NCBI GenBank assembly: GCA_022819855.1
Contig: JAJEGN010000016.1
Span: 1-64,000 of the forward strand
Source: Gammaproteobacteria bacterium
Lineage (GTDB): Bacteria; Pseudomonadota; Gammaproteobacteria; Steroidobacterales; Rariloculaceae
Direction: 5' to 3'
Length of the DNA: 64,000 bases
Shown here: positions 39,404-49,248 of the stretch, piece after piece
Numbering within the stretch: the first letter of the stretch is position 1
How the letters are laid out: the number at the start of each line of letters is the position of its first letter
The notes under the pieces: model-generated
What the model saw: only the letters and a program-made list of their open reading frames with translations
What the model was told of the DNA's origin: nothing
The model's database searches: none
Translations under genes and position numbers: made by a program

Positions 39404-41143
39404 TTACTCGGGCAGCGCGAACACGTAGAGCCTGTTGCCCGCGCCCGGGCGAAGTTCGGGCGTAAGGCGCGCGAGCCCGAAAACCAGGCCCGAACCGCCG
39501 GTGCTGACCGCGACGTACTGGTGGCCATCGACCGCGTAGGTCACGGGGTAGCCGTTCACGGACGCACCGAGACTGACCTCCCAGAGCATCGCGCCTGTCT
39601 CGTCATCGTAAGCACGAAAGCGGCCATTGACGTCGCCGCCGAAGACCAGGCCTCCACCCGTCGACAACAGAGACAACATTCCGGCGCGCTGCTCGAGCTT
39701 CCACTCGGTCTGGCCAGTCGCGGCCAAGATCGCTTCGATGGTCCCCACGTTGTCGGTTCCCGGCGCGATCTGTCCACGTGTGCGGATCGCATAGAGGTCA
39801 TCGAGACTCGGCTCTTCCGCCGCTGAGGTCGACAACATGCAGGTGTTCTGGAGAGGGAAATACATGAGCCCCGTAAGCGGGCTGTACGTGGCGGACGGGT
39901 AATTCTTGCCCCCAAGCGCGCCGGGGCAGATCAATCGCTCCTGGCCGGCTGCCGTGTAGACTTTTTCGCCGTTGACGGTCGCCGCGCCGGACTCCGTGTT
40001 GATATCGGCAACGACATTCTGTTCGACTGTCTCTCTGGCCCAGAGAAATTCGCCGTGCTCGCGGTCGAGCGTATAGACGAGCCCGGTCTTGCCGGGAATG
40101 CCGGTAATGACCTTGCGCGCCTCGGGGACTCGCGAGCCCGGGCTCATCCAGCGCACGGCGTCCGGGTCCGGCTCGACGACCGTATCGATGAGCATCCGTT
40201 CGTATGGATGGTCCAGGTCCCAGTGATCGACCAGGTGCTGGAAGTACCAGACGATCTCACCGCTCGCGCCGTCGAGCGCGAGCGTCGAATTGTGGTAGAG
40301 GTACTGCTCGCTGTTGCCGGCCAGCATGAACTTCGGTGCCGGCGACGTGACCGACGTGCCGACGTATATCTGATTGAGTTCGGCATCGAAGCTCGGCACC
40401 ATCCATGTGCCGACGTGCCAGCGCTGTTCGTAGGGCACGCCGCCCCAGGTCTCGTCGCCGGGCTCGCCGGGACGCGGTATCGTTCGGGTCCGCCAGATTT
40501 CCCTGCCCGTCACGGCGTCGAACGCGGTAACGACGCAGGCTTCCGGTCCGCCCGCCGGCCGGCAGCTTCGTCCCGACACCACGTTGCCATTGACGACGAT
40601 GGGGCCCGAGCTGTGCCGCGCGCCGCGCCGGTAGTCGAGAATCAGCGATTCCCACGCGAGTTCGCCGCTCAGTGCGTCGATCGCGTAGGCGTAGCCGTCG
40701 ACGCCGTTGTCGAGAATCAGATTGCCGTAGATCGCGAGGTTGCGGTTGCGCGCGGACGATGTGATGTAGTCGTCTATGTCATCGGGGACACTGCGCCGGT
40801 ACTCCCAGATCAGGTCGCCGCTCGCAGCGTCAAGCGCCTGAGTCACGTCGCTCGGGTTCGGGAAGTACATGACGCCGCCGTAGACGAGCGGCGTGCCTTC
40901 CTGATCGCCGGGCTCGAGCGCGCGCGTCCAGACCAACTGCAGGCGCCCGACGCTGCTCCGGTCGATCTGGGTCAGAGGGCTGTGGCCCCAGTGGTCGAAC
41001 GTGCGCCGCCACATGAGCCAGTCGGCCGGATCGGGGTTGCGCAGCATCCGGTCAGTCACGGGCTCGAACCCGTCGCCGGGGTCCTGGGCGAGCGCGGCGG
41101 CGCCGGTCAGCAGAACCGCGCAGACCACCATCGACCGGTACAT
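39404..41143 (-). CDS. PQQ-dependent (quinoprotein) alcohol dehydrogenase-like protein
   Basis: PADWLMWRRTFDHWGHSPLTQI, GTPLVYGGVMYFPNPSDVTQALDAASGDLIWEYRR, TGKTGLVYTLDREHGEFLWARE, GGLVFGGDVNGRFRAYDDETGAMLWEVSLG. Confidence 0.88.
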   Translation of the reverse strand: MYRSMVVCAVLLTGAAALAQDPGDGFEPVTDRMLRNPDPADWLMWRRTFDHWGHSPLTQIDRSSVGRLQLVWTRALEPGDQEGTPLVYGGVMYFPNPSDVTQALDAASGDLIWEYRRSVPDDIDDYITSSARNRNLAIYGNLILDNGVDGYAYAIDALSGELAWESLILDYRRGARHSSGPIVVNGNVVSGRSCRPAGGPEACVVTAFDAVTGREIWRTRTIPRPGEPGDETWGGVPYEQRWHVGTWMVPSFDAELNQIYVGTSVTSPAPKFMLAGNSEQYLYHNSTLALDGASGEIVWYFQHLVDHWDLDHPYERMLIDTVVEPDPDAVRWMSPGSRVPEARKVITGIPGKTGLVYTLDREHGEFLWARETVEQNVVADINTESGAATVNGEKVYTAAGQERLICPGALGGKNYPSATYSPLTGLMYFPLQNTCMLSTSAAEEPSLDDLYAIRTRGQIAPGTDNVGTIEAILAATGQTEWKLEQRAGMLSLLSTGGGLVFGGDVNGRFRAYDDETGAMLWEVSLGASVNGYPVTYAVDGHQYVAVSTGGSGLVFGLARLTPELRPGAGNRLYVFALPE

Positions 41144-41259
41144 ATCGGGTCCTCCGGGCAGCGCCGGGCGAACCGATGCTGCCAGCAGACTGGACCGGCG
41201 GAGTCTGCGGCAAGGCGGCGCCGCATCGGGCGGCGGCGCGAAGCTTCTGCCGCCGGCCG

Positions 41260-44097
41260 TCAGAAGTCGTAGCGCACGCTCAGGCCGGAAACGCGCGGAG
41301 CCCCGAGGAAAGCGTTATACGCATCCGCCTGCAGGGGCGCGTCGAAAATGGTCACGGCGTATTCCTCGTCGGTGAGGTTCTGTACCCACAGGTCCACGGT
41401 CCACGGACTCATGCCGTCGCGCGACGTGAGGATCAGCCGGGCGTTTACCACCGTGAATGCATCCTGCATCTTCTCCGGGTCGAGGTCCGCACCGGTGTTG
41501 TGGTCTCCCGTGTAGCGCGCATCGATATGGAAGGTGCCGGCCAGACCGCCCAGCGGGAAGCCGACAGTCACGCCCGCCACGCCCGTGACCTTCGGCGCGT
41601 GCGTCAACTGGCGCCCGGTGCGGAAATCGTATTCTGGACCGGACCCGAAGCGCACGTCCGCGTAGGTGATGCCGCCGAAGAGGTCGACGTTGTCGGTGAC
41701 GCCGCCGCGAGCCTCGATTTCGACGCCTTTCGAGGTCACCTCGGGGATATTGAGCGCCTCGAACGAGAATCCCCGGAAAGCCGTGAGCTGGTAGTCCTGG
41801 AATTCCGACTGGAACAGGCTGACGTCGAGGAGTCCAAGCCCGTTGTCGAGACTGAACTTGCCGCCGAGTTCGAAGGAATCGACCGTCTCGGGGCGGAATA
41901 TCCACTGGTCGATGCTGGGCAGCACCGGTACGCCCGTTGCCACCGTCGACAGGATCGGGCTCTGCAGGCCGCTGCGGTCCATGTTGAAGCCGCCGGCCTT
42001 GTAGCCGCGCGAATAGCCGACGTACAACAGGTGGCCGCCGCCGACCGGGCGCGACAGGCGGAGCGTGCCGGACACTTCGTTTTCGTCGAGCGTGCCGTAG
42101 TACGTGCCGTCCCTGCTCGGGTCGGAGAACGGATTGCAGCCGAGCGCGGCCATGGTGCCGATGCCCAGTTGAACATCCGGGTTGCCGAGTATCGCCTGGC
42201 CGCCCTCCAGGACTGCCGGAAGCGACGGCAGCAACTGGCCGGCGCCCGCCTCGATCCCTGCTGCGGCCTGGGAAAGCTGCTGCACCGCAGGCAACAGATG
42301 CGGCGGGATTTGACCCACGAACTGAGGGAGCGCCGCGCGCAACGCGCCGAGTTCCGCAACGTAGGCCTGAAGTCCCTGAGCGTAGGCGCCGACGCCCTGC
42401 AAGTACGCTTGCGTACCTTGCAGGTAACCGAGTAGCTGTTGTGAAAACGGCAGGCAGACCTGGTCCGAGGAATTCAGGTTTGCCGTCATGGACTTGTCTT
42501 CCGACGTGTAGCGAAGTCCAAGCGTCAGCTCGAAGTCGTTGTCGAACTCGAGCGTGTTGTGCGTGAAAAGCGCCCATGACTGCGAATCCTGGTCATAGCG
42601 GTCGATCGCCCCGTGACCGAAAAGCTGAGCGCCGCCAGCCAACGCTTCATAGCCCGGCCAGGGGTCGAACGGAAAGTCGCGATATGTGGGCAATTGCGCC
42701 GAGAGCGTCGGGATGGTGAAACCCGGCGGGAGCAGGGGTTGGAACTGCATGAGTCCGGCGGTCAGGCCCGCTGCGCCCTGGGCGATTCCGGCAGCGCCGG
42801 CCTCGAGCAGCGGAATACCGCCAGCCAACTGGGCGAAGGCCCCGCCGATCCCGGCCGCGGCCTGCTGGGCGATGCCGTTGGAGTAAAAGGCGTAACCGGA
42901 GCCGAAATCGAGCGCGTCCTGGTACGGCAACTGCTCGTCGGAATAGTAGGCGCCCACGAGCCAGTCCAGGCGTCCCGCCTGTCCGTTGAGACGGAACTCC
43001 TGGGTCAGCGTTTCGAATCCGAGCCGGTAGTCGTCGATCCGTCCGCGCGCGCCGAGGTCCACGGCGGTGAAGTCGACGTCCATGTGGCGAAACGTTTCCC
43101 AATCACGCATCGCCGTAACGCTGACAAGCCTCGCGAACGGCAACTCCGCGTCGATCTCGAGCGAAATACCGCTCTCTTCGACGGTCTGGGCATAGCCGGT
43201 GTTTTCCGTTACGGCTGAGAGGCGCGCATACGGATCGTAGACCGCGCCCACCGTGGCCGGGTTCTGAGTCTGCAGTTTCGCGAGCTGCTCGAGCGCCGCC
43301 GCCGCGGGCCCTGCGATGAGGTTCGCGGCAGCGCAGCAGTTTTCGTTGCGGTCCGTATAGTCGCCGATTAGACGCAAACGGACGGTGTCGGAGGGCTCGA
43401 AGACGATCTGGCCACGGACGAAGGTGCGGTCCCGGTTATTGTAGTCGCGGTCAAGGTTGACATCCTCGAGGAACCCGTCGCGCTCGAAGAACACCGCGTC
43501 GAGCCGCGCCGAGGTATCGCCGCCGACGCTGCCGCTGAGGCCCGCTTCGAGCCGGTTGTAGCCGTAGGAGCCGACGCTGAGGTCGGCATATCCAGCTCCA
43601 TCGGGATCCGGCAGCGCCGTGATGACGCTGACGACGCCGGCGGAACTGTTGCGGCCGAACAGCGTGCCCTGCGGCCCCCTGAGCACCTCGATGCGTTCGA
43701 TCGAGCCGAGTTCGGTGAGGCCCACCGTCGCGCGGTTGCGGTACACGCCGTCGACGTACATGCCTACGGACGACTCGAGCCCCGGATTGTCGCTGTTCGT
43801 GCCGACGCCGCGGATCCGCGCGGTGACGCCGACGGATTCGGCCTGGCCGGCGACGATGTGAAAGCTCGGCGAGATTCGCATCAGCTCCATGATGTCGGTG
43901 ACGCGGGAAAGTTCGATGCGCTCGGCATCGTAGGCCGACACCGCCAGCGGAACATCGACGACGGACTCCTCGCGGCGCGTTGCCGTGACGATGATCTGCT
44001 CGATGGTCGGATCGTCCGCCAGGGCGCCGGGGTCCTGAGATTGCTGCGCGGCAGCCGTGACGGCCACCAGGCCGCAAGCGATGATGAGTGTACGCAT
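41260..44097 (-). CDS. TonB-dependent receptor
   Basis: IEQIIVTATRREESVVDVPLAVSAYDAERIE plug; LRGPQGTLFGRNSSAGVVSVIT; C-terminal LSVRYDF. Confidence 0.93.
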   Translation of the reverse strand: MRTLIIACGLVAVTAAAQQSQDPGALADDPTIEQIIVTATRREESVVDVPLAVSAYDAERIELSRVTDIMELMRISPSFHIVAGQAESVGVTARIRGVGTNSDNPGLESSVGMYVDGVYRNRATVGLTELGSIERIEVLRGPQGTLFGRNSSAGVVSVITALPDPDGAGYADLSVGSYGYNRLEAGLSGSVGGDTSARLDAVFFERDGFLEDVNLDRDYNNRDRTFVRGQIVFEPSDTVRLRLIGDYTDRNENCCAAANLIAGPAAAALEQLAKLQTQNPATVGAVYDPYARLSAVTENTGYAQTVEESGISLEIDAELPFARLVSVTAMRDWETFRHMDVDFTAVDLGARGRIDDYRLGFETLTQEFRLNGQAGRLDWLVGAYYSDEQLPYQDALDFGSGYAFYSNGIAQQAAAGIGGAFAQLAGGIPLLEAGAAGIAQGAAGLTAGLMQFQPLLPPGFTIPTLSAQLPTYRDFPFDPWPGYEALAGGAQLFGHGAIDRYDQDSQSWALFTHNTLEFDNDFELTLGLRYTSEDKSMTANLNSSDQVCLPFSQQLLGYLQGTQAYLQGVGAYAQGLQAYVAELGALRAALPQFVGQIPPHLLPAVQQLSQAAAGIEAGAGQLLPSLPAVLEGGQAILGNPDVQLGIGTMAALGCNPFSDPSRDGTYYGTLDENEVSGTLRLSRPVGGGHLLYVGYSRGYKAGGFNMDRSGLQSPILSTVATGVPVLPSIDQWIFRPETVDSFELGGKFSLDNGLGLLDVSLFQSEFQDYQLTAFRGFSFEALNIPEVTSKGVEIEARGGVTDNVDLFGGITYADVRFGSGPEYDFRTGRQLTHAPKVTGVAGVTVGFPLGGLAGTFHIDARYTGDHNTGADLDPEKMQDAFTVVNARLILTSRDGMSPWTVDLWVQNLTDEEYAVTIFDAPLQADAYNAFLGAPRVSGLSVRYDF

Positions 44098-44265
44098 GGC
44101 CAAGCCTCCCCCGCGTTTGAAATTCTTTTTTACCATAGTTCGGGACCGCGCGTGCGAAGCTCCCGTTCGCGTATCGCGCTGCGCTCCGGGGCCGAGTCAT
44201 GCAGGTGATCGCGCCCGCACGCGGGACCCGGCGCGATCATCGTGGTCCCTGATGCGACATTCACG

Positions 44266-45936
44266 CTAGTTGCCCGGCGCTGACAGGGCGCGCTCCTTCA
44301 ACTCCATTACGGCTTTCTTGTGCCGCTGGTCGCGCACGAGCCGCTTGAGGCTGTCCCGCAGGACCTCGGGCGCCGCTTCTTCGTCGTCGAGCGGGACCTC
44401 CGCAGCCAGGCGCTGCAGGTGACGGCCTTCCTCGTCGCTCCGGAAGCGTTCGATGAGCTGGGCCGGTTTGATCTTCGGGTTCTCCCGGGAGACTTCGAGG
44501 ATGCTCCTCAGCAGGTCCGCCCCCGGCTGGTCGACGTCATCGAGGCCGTCGATATCGCCGATGCAGCTTGCAGCCGAAGGGAAGTGCAGGGCGAGCGTGA
44601 TGGTCTTGCGAACGAGCGTCGATTTGCGATGCAGTGGCGTTCGCGGCCGCGTTGTTGTCTTCGGTGGGCTTTCGAGAAGCGTGCCGAGGCGCTCCGCGGT
44701 GAGTCCGACAACGCCGGCGAGGTCGGCCGTAAGCAGGTCCCGGTACACGCCCGCCGGCAAGCGCTCGAGCAGCGGCCGGGCGAGCGCGACGATCTTCGAG
44801 CGACCGTCGGCGCTGCCGAGGTCGACCTGCTCGCGGAGTTCGTCGATGAAGAAGTTCGACAGCGTCGTGGCGCGGCTCAGCAGATCGCGGAACGTGTCGG
44901 CGCCCTGGCTGCGCACGAGCGAGTCCGGGTCCTCGCCGTCCGGCAGCAGCAGAAAGCCGAGTTCGACCTCGCCGCCGGCATAGGGCAGCGCCGTCTCGAG
45001 TGCGCGCCAGGCGGCCGTTCGGCCGGCGCGGTCGCCGTCGAAGCAGAAGACGACTCGCTTGTAGCGCCGTGTGAGCTGGCGCACGTGTTCGGCGCTCGTT
45101 GCCGTGCCGAGCGTCGCGACCACCGGTTCTATGCCGTGCTGGGCAAGCGATACGACATCGAGGTAACCCTCGACGACGATGATCTCGTCGTGCCGGCCGG
45201 GTGTCCGGTGAGCTTCGTACACCCCGTAGAGCGCTCGGCCCTTGTGGAACACGTTCGTTTCAGGCGAATTCATGTATTTGGGCTCGCCGTCGGCGATCAC
45301 GCGGCCGCCAAAGCCGATGACCTTTCCCCGCCGGTCCCTGATCGGAAACATGACGCGGCCCCGGAAGCGGTCATAGTGCCTGCCGGTTTCGTTGGCCATG
45401 ACGAGACCCGCCTGCACGAGGCGCCGGGTCTGAGCCTCGCCGCCGCCAAGCCGGCGCAGCACCGTGTCCCAGGCATCGGGCGCGTAGCCGATCGCGAATC
45501 GCTTCGCGACCGCGCCATCGATGCCACGGCGCTTGAGGTAGTCGATCGCCTCCTGGCTTTCCCTGAGTGCCTGCCGGTAGATGCGGTCGGCTTCGCCGAG
45601 TGCGTCGAGCAAGCCCTGGTTCTCGCTGCGGTCGGCGACGTTCCGCTGTGCGGGAATCTCGAGCCCGAGCATGCCCGCCAGAGTCTCTATGGCTTCGGGA
45701 AACGACATGTTGTCGTGCTCCATGAGGAAGCTGATCGCATTTCCGCCCGCATGGCAGCCGAAGCAGTGATAGAAGCCCTTGTCCGGGCTTACGGTGAACG
45801 ACGGGGTCTTTTCGTCGTGGAAGGGACAAAGTCCCTTGTAGCGGGCACCGGCCTTCTTTAGCGCGACGCGCGCACCGACGACTTCGACGATGTCGGTTCG
45901 ATCGATCAGCTCGTCGATGAACGGTTGCGGGATCAT
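44266..45936 (-). CDS. dnaG: DNA primase
   Basis: MIPQPFIDELIDRTDIVEVVGARVALKKAGARYKGLCPFHDEKTPSFTVSPDKGFYHCFGCHAGGNAISF; VEGYLDVVSLAQHGI. Confidence 0.97.
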   Translation of the reverse strand: MIPQPFIDELIDRTDIVEVVGARVALKKAGARYKGLCPFHDEKTPSFTVSPDKGFYHCFGCHAGGNAISFLMEHDNMSFPEAIETLAGMLGLEIPAQRNVADRSENQGLLDALGEADRIYRQALRESQEAIDYLKRRGIDGAVAKRFAIGYAPDAWDTVLRRLGGGEAQTRRLVQAGLVMANETGRHYDRFRGRVMFPIRDRRGKVIGFGGRVIADGEPKYMNSPETNVFHKGRALYGVYEAHRTPGRHDEIIVVEGYLDVVSLAQHGIEPVVATLGTATSAEHVRQLTRRYKRVVFCFDGDRAGRTAAWRALETALPYAGGEVELGFLLLPDGEDPDSLVRSQGADTFRDLLSRATTLSNFFIDELREQVDLGSADGRSKIVALARPLLERLPAGVYRDLLTADLAGVVGLTAERLGTLLESPPKTTTRPRTPLHRKSTLVRKTITLALHFPSAASCIGDIDGLDDVDQPGADLLRSILEVSRENPKIKPAQLIERFRSDEEGRHLQRLAAEVPLDDEEAAPEVLRDSLKRLVRDQRHKKAVMELKERALSAPGN

Positions 45937-46240
45937 TCGGAAAGGACGATGCTCGGTGCTCAAGCATACCAACAAGGGGCCGTCCGGTGGCTGACGATGC
46001 CGGGTGAGTTACGCCTCAGGCGCAGCGCCTTCGCATCGCGGGCTTGATCCCACCTCACCGAAACAATCGTTCGAGAACAACAGCCAATCGCCGTTCCCGA
46101 CGGGCTCCGGCGTCAATTGGGCCTTCGTAGACTGCCGGGGTTTTGCCGGAATCGGTTTGGCTGAAAGTAGGACAATCTTGCTATCCTGTCCCGCTCAAAT
46201 ACGGGATTTCAAAATCGCGAGTACCGGGGAGTCTGGTTCC

Positions 46241-48763
46241 ATGCGAACGATCAATCGCCTGTTCCTTCTTTCATTGCTTCTTCCAGCCTGTTTCACCGGC
46301 AAGGCCTTCGCACAGGAGGCGGTCGCAAGCGGGATGTGGTCGGATTCATCCACCTGGTCCGGCGGCGCGATTCCTGCCGCAGGCGACATCGTCACGATCG
46401 GCGAAGGTATCGATGTCGTGCTCGACGTCAGCCCGCCGGGACTGAACGGTATCACTCTCGACGGAAGACTCGGCTTTTCCGACGAAGCCAATCTCGAGCT
46501 CACCACCGAGTGGATTCTGCTGCGCGGCGAGTTGTTCGCTGGCAGTGAGCGCGATCCCCACACGAGCAACGCGACGATTACGCTGACCGACAATGTGCCT
46601 GGTGAGGAGATCAGCGGCATGGGCGACCGCGGCATCCTGATCGTCGGCGGGACCTTGAGCCTGCACGGCGATCGGGAAAACGCGTGGACCAGGCTCGCTG
46701 AAACTGCCGAGGCCGGCAGCACCCGGATTGAAGTTCTCGACGCGAGCGAGTGGCGGGTCGGTGACGAGATTGTTCTGGCGTCGACGGACTTCAATCCGAG
46801 GCAGGCAGAGACGCGGCGCATTTCCCGTATCCGGGGCAATACGATCACATTGGATCAGCCGCTCAAATACATGCATTTCGGCGAGATCACCTTCGGCGTC
46901 GACCAACGCGGCGAAGTCGGCTTGCTGACGCGCAATATCAAGGTCCAGGCATCCGCCGATGCCGATGACTCCTGGCTCGGCGGGCACATCATGGCGATGG
47001 CAGGGAGCACGATGCACGTTGCCGGCATCGAGCTGACTCGCATGGGTCAGCATCTGACGCTGGCCCGGTATCCGATCCACTGGCATCTGAACGGCGACGT
47101 GACGGGGCAGTACATCAGGAACTCCGCAATTCACGATACCTACAGCCGCTGCGTGACGGTGCACGGCACGGACAATCTGCTGGTCGAAAACAATGTCACG
47201 TACAACACCGTGGGACACTGCTTCTTCATGGAAGACGGCATCGAGACCGGCAACCGGTTTGTCCGCAACCTCGGCATCCAGACCAAGTGTCATCCGACCA
47301 TGGAATGCGTGCCGACAAACCTTTTTCTGCCTCATCAGTCCACTGAGGGCCAGGATTCCCCGCATGTCCTGATCCCTTCGGACAATACGGCCTCCACTTT
47401 CTGGATCACGAACCCCGACAACGTCTACCGCGACAATGTGGCCGCGGGTTCCGACCAGGTCGGGTACTGGATGGCCTTTCCCACGCATCCGACAGGGGCG
47501 TTCGAAGGCACGGAGATCAGCGCCAGTACCTGGCCCGGACGCATGAGGCTCAGGGAGTTCAGCGGCAACGTCGCGCACTCCAATTTCGATGGCCTGATGC
47601 TCGACCGCGGCCCCCGGCCCGATGGCAGATTCGGTATCGCCGGCCCCAATCTTGTCAGCCGCGCCGATCCGGCCGATGCGGACAGCGAGATCATCGTGGC
47701 TCACTTCGACGATTTCACCGGCTACAAGAACCGCAACGGCGCCGTATGGGGACGCGGTGAGATGCACCTGTACACCAATCTGAAACTGGCCGACAACGCG
47801 GTCGGCTTCACTCATGCGGCGGGTATTGTGGGCGCCGCGCCCTACACCTCACGGGTCGTCGACTCGCTGTTCGTCGGGGAGAGCGACAATATCGGCAACC
47901 CCACAACGCCCGCGGAAATCGCTTACGGCCGCAGCCTGCCGTCGGCAGCGCCGGATTTCCCGATCCGCGGCTACGAGTTCTACGATTTCCACCACGAAGT
48001 GGAAAATGTCACGTTCGTCAACTACGAGCCCAACGAGCTTCGCGATGCGGGCGCACTCTCCTACCTGTTGTTCACGAGCTTCGGCATGAGCACGTCGAAC
48101 TGGGTCAAGGGCCTGACATTCGACAATGCCAAGCCCGTCAGCTTCCCGCCGCTGCAACGGCGCTGGGCGTCTGACTGGGGGCGCAGCGCCGCCTACAAGA
48201 GTGCGGCGTTCCATGACGTGGACGGCTCGGTCAGCGGCACTCCCGGCGCCTACGTCGTCATCGACAACGGCATCGCGTCCCACGAAGACGCCTGCGACAT
48301 CAGGCAATCCTGGAACGCTGCGATCTGCGAGGGGGACATGGGCCGCATGAGCATTGCCGGCAATTTCAGCGGCTTCCAGACCGGCCCGATCACCAATCCG
48401 ATCATCCTGCAACGCAATGGCAGGCGGTTCGAATACACCGGGGGCAACACGATCGGCAGTGGCGCCGAGCTCAGGGTCGAAACAGCCAGGGAGTCGCTGT
48501 CGATTTCCCTGCAGGAAATGGACCTGGGTTCGTTCGTGATTTTCGAACTTCCCGAATTCAACACCGCCGCCGAGGGCGTGGAACTGGGCAACCTGGATGC
48601 GCTGCGCGACGCCAGTGAGACCTCGTACTACAAGGATGGCGACACACTGTGGGTCAAGCTTGTGGTCGCGGATGCCGGCAGTGCATCTCTGACCACCGGC
48701 GGCCCCGGCGGTCCGGCCGGGGGCGGTCCGGCCAGTGGAACAAGGATCACCGTCAGCAGGTAA
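46241..48763 (+). CDS. Secreted G8-domain protein with parallel beta-helix (CEMIP/KIAA1199-like)
   Basis: Signal peptide; GMWSDSSTWSGGAIPAAGDIVTIGEGIDVVLDVSPPGLNGITLDGRL G8-like domain; YPIHWHLNGDVTGQYIRNSAIHDTYSRCVTVHGTDNLLVENNVTYNTVGHCFFMEDGIETGN. Confidence 0.78.
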   Translation: MRTINRLFLLSLLLPACFTGKAFAQEAVASGMWSDSSTWSGGAIPAAGDIVTIGEGIDVVLDVSPPGLNGITLDGRLGFSDEANLELTTEWILLRGELFAGSERDPHTSNATITLTDNVPGEEISGMGDRGILIVGGTLSLHGDRENAWTRLAETAEAGSTRIEVLDASEWRVGDEIVLASTDFNPRQAETRRISRIRGNTITLDQPLKYMHFGEITFGVDQRGEVGLLTRNIKVQASADADDSWLGGHIMAMAGSTMHVAGIELTRMGQHLTLARYPIHWHLNGDVTGQYIRNSAIHDTYSRCVTVHGTDNLLVENNVTYNTVGHCFFMEDGIETGNRFVRNLGIQTKCHPTMECVPTNLFLPHQSTEGQDSPHVLIPSDNTASTFWITNPDNVYRDNVAAGSDQVGYWMAFPTHPTGAFEGTEISASTWPGRMRLREFSGNVAHSNFDGLMLDRGPRPDGRFGIAGPNLVSRADPADADSEIIVAHFDDFTGYKNRNGAVWGRGEMHLYTNLKLADNAVGFTHAAGIVGAAPYTSRVVDSLFVGESDNIGNPTTPAEIAYGRSLPSAAPDFPIRGYEFYDFHHEVENVTFVNYEPNELRDAGALSYLLFTSFGMSTSNWVKGLTFDNAKPVSFPPLQRRWASDWGRSAAYKSAAFHDVDGSVSGTPGAYVVIDNGIASHEDACDIRQSWNAAICEGDMGRMSIAGNFSGFQTGPITNPIILQRNGRRFEYTGGNTIGSGAELRVETARESLSISLQEMDLGSFVIFELPEFNTAAEGVELGNLDALRDASETSYYKDGDTLWVKLVVADAGSASLTTGGPGGPAGGGPASGTRITVSR

Positions 48764-48785
48764 GTTCGGCGCCGCTGAATGACAT

Positions 48786-48811
48786 GAAGCCCCGGCGCAA
48801 GCCGGGGCTTC
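48786..48811. terminator. Candidate transcription-terminator stem-loop
   Basis: gaagccccggc-gcaa-gccggggcttc, 11-bp perfect stem, GCAA tetraloop, just after the G8 gene; no long T tract. Confidence 0.55.
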
Positions 48812-48926
48812 GCAAAGCTGGTCGGTCCGGCCGGTACGGCGGCACTCTGCAGATCCGGCGGGCAGCCGTGCTGGTGTGGGACGTGGTCGTGGCGGGCCGG
48901 ACGGGACGAAGCCCCGAACACCCGGA

Positions 48927-49142
48927 TCAGTACAGCCGCCTTCGCCTCGCGAGGCTCCTGGCGTTGCGCTTCATATGCCGCTTGACGGCCGCCGCCTTCT
49001 TGCGCTTGCGTTCCTGGGTGGGCTTTTCGTAGTAGTCTCGCCGGCGCAACTCTGCGAGAATGCCGGCCTTCTCACAGGAACGCTTGAAGCGGCGCAGCGC
49101 CGCATCGAAATTCTCGCTTTCTCTTATTCGGACGCTCGGCAT
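48927..49142 (-). CDS. rpsU: 30S ribosomal protein S21
   Basis: [59 protein letters not shown]. Confidence 0.96.
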   Translation of the reverse strand: MPSVRIRESENFDAALRRFKRSCEKAGILAELRRRDYYEKPTQERKRKKAAAVKRHMKRNARSLARRRRLY

Positions 49143-49248
49143 GGGTACTTCGAATCGGTCAAATCGCAAAAAACGCCGGCAAGGGCCGGCGGGGAACCCA
49201 CGATGGTAGTCGCAAACCCGCGCGGCTGTAAAGCACGATGAAGTTGCG

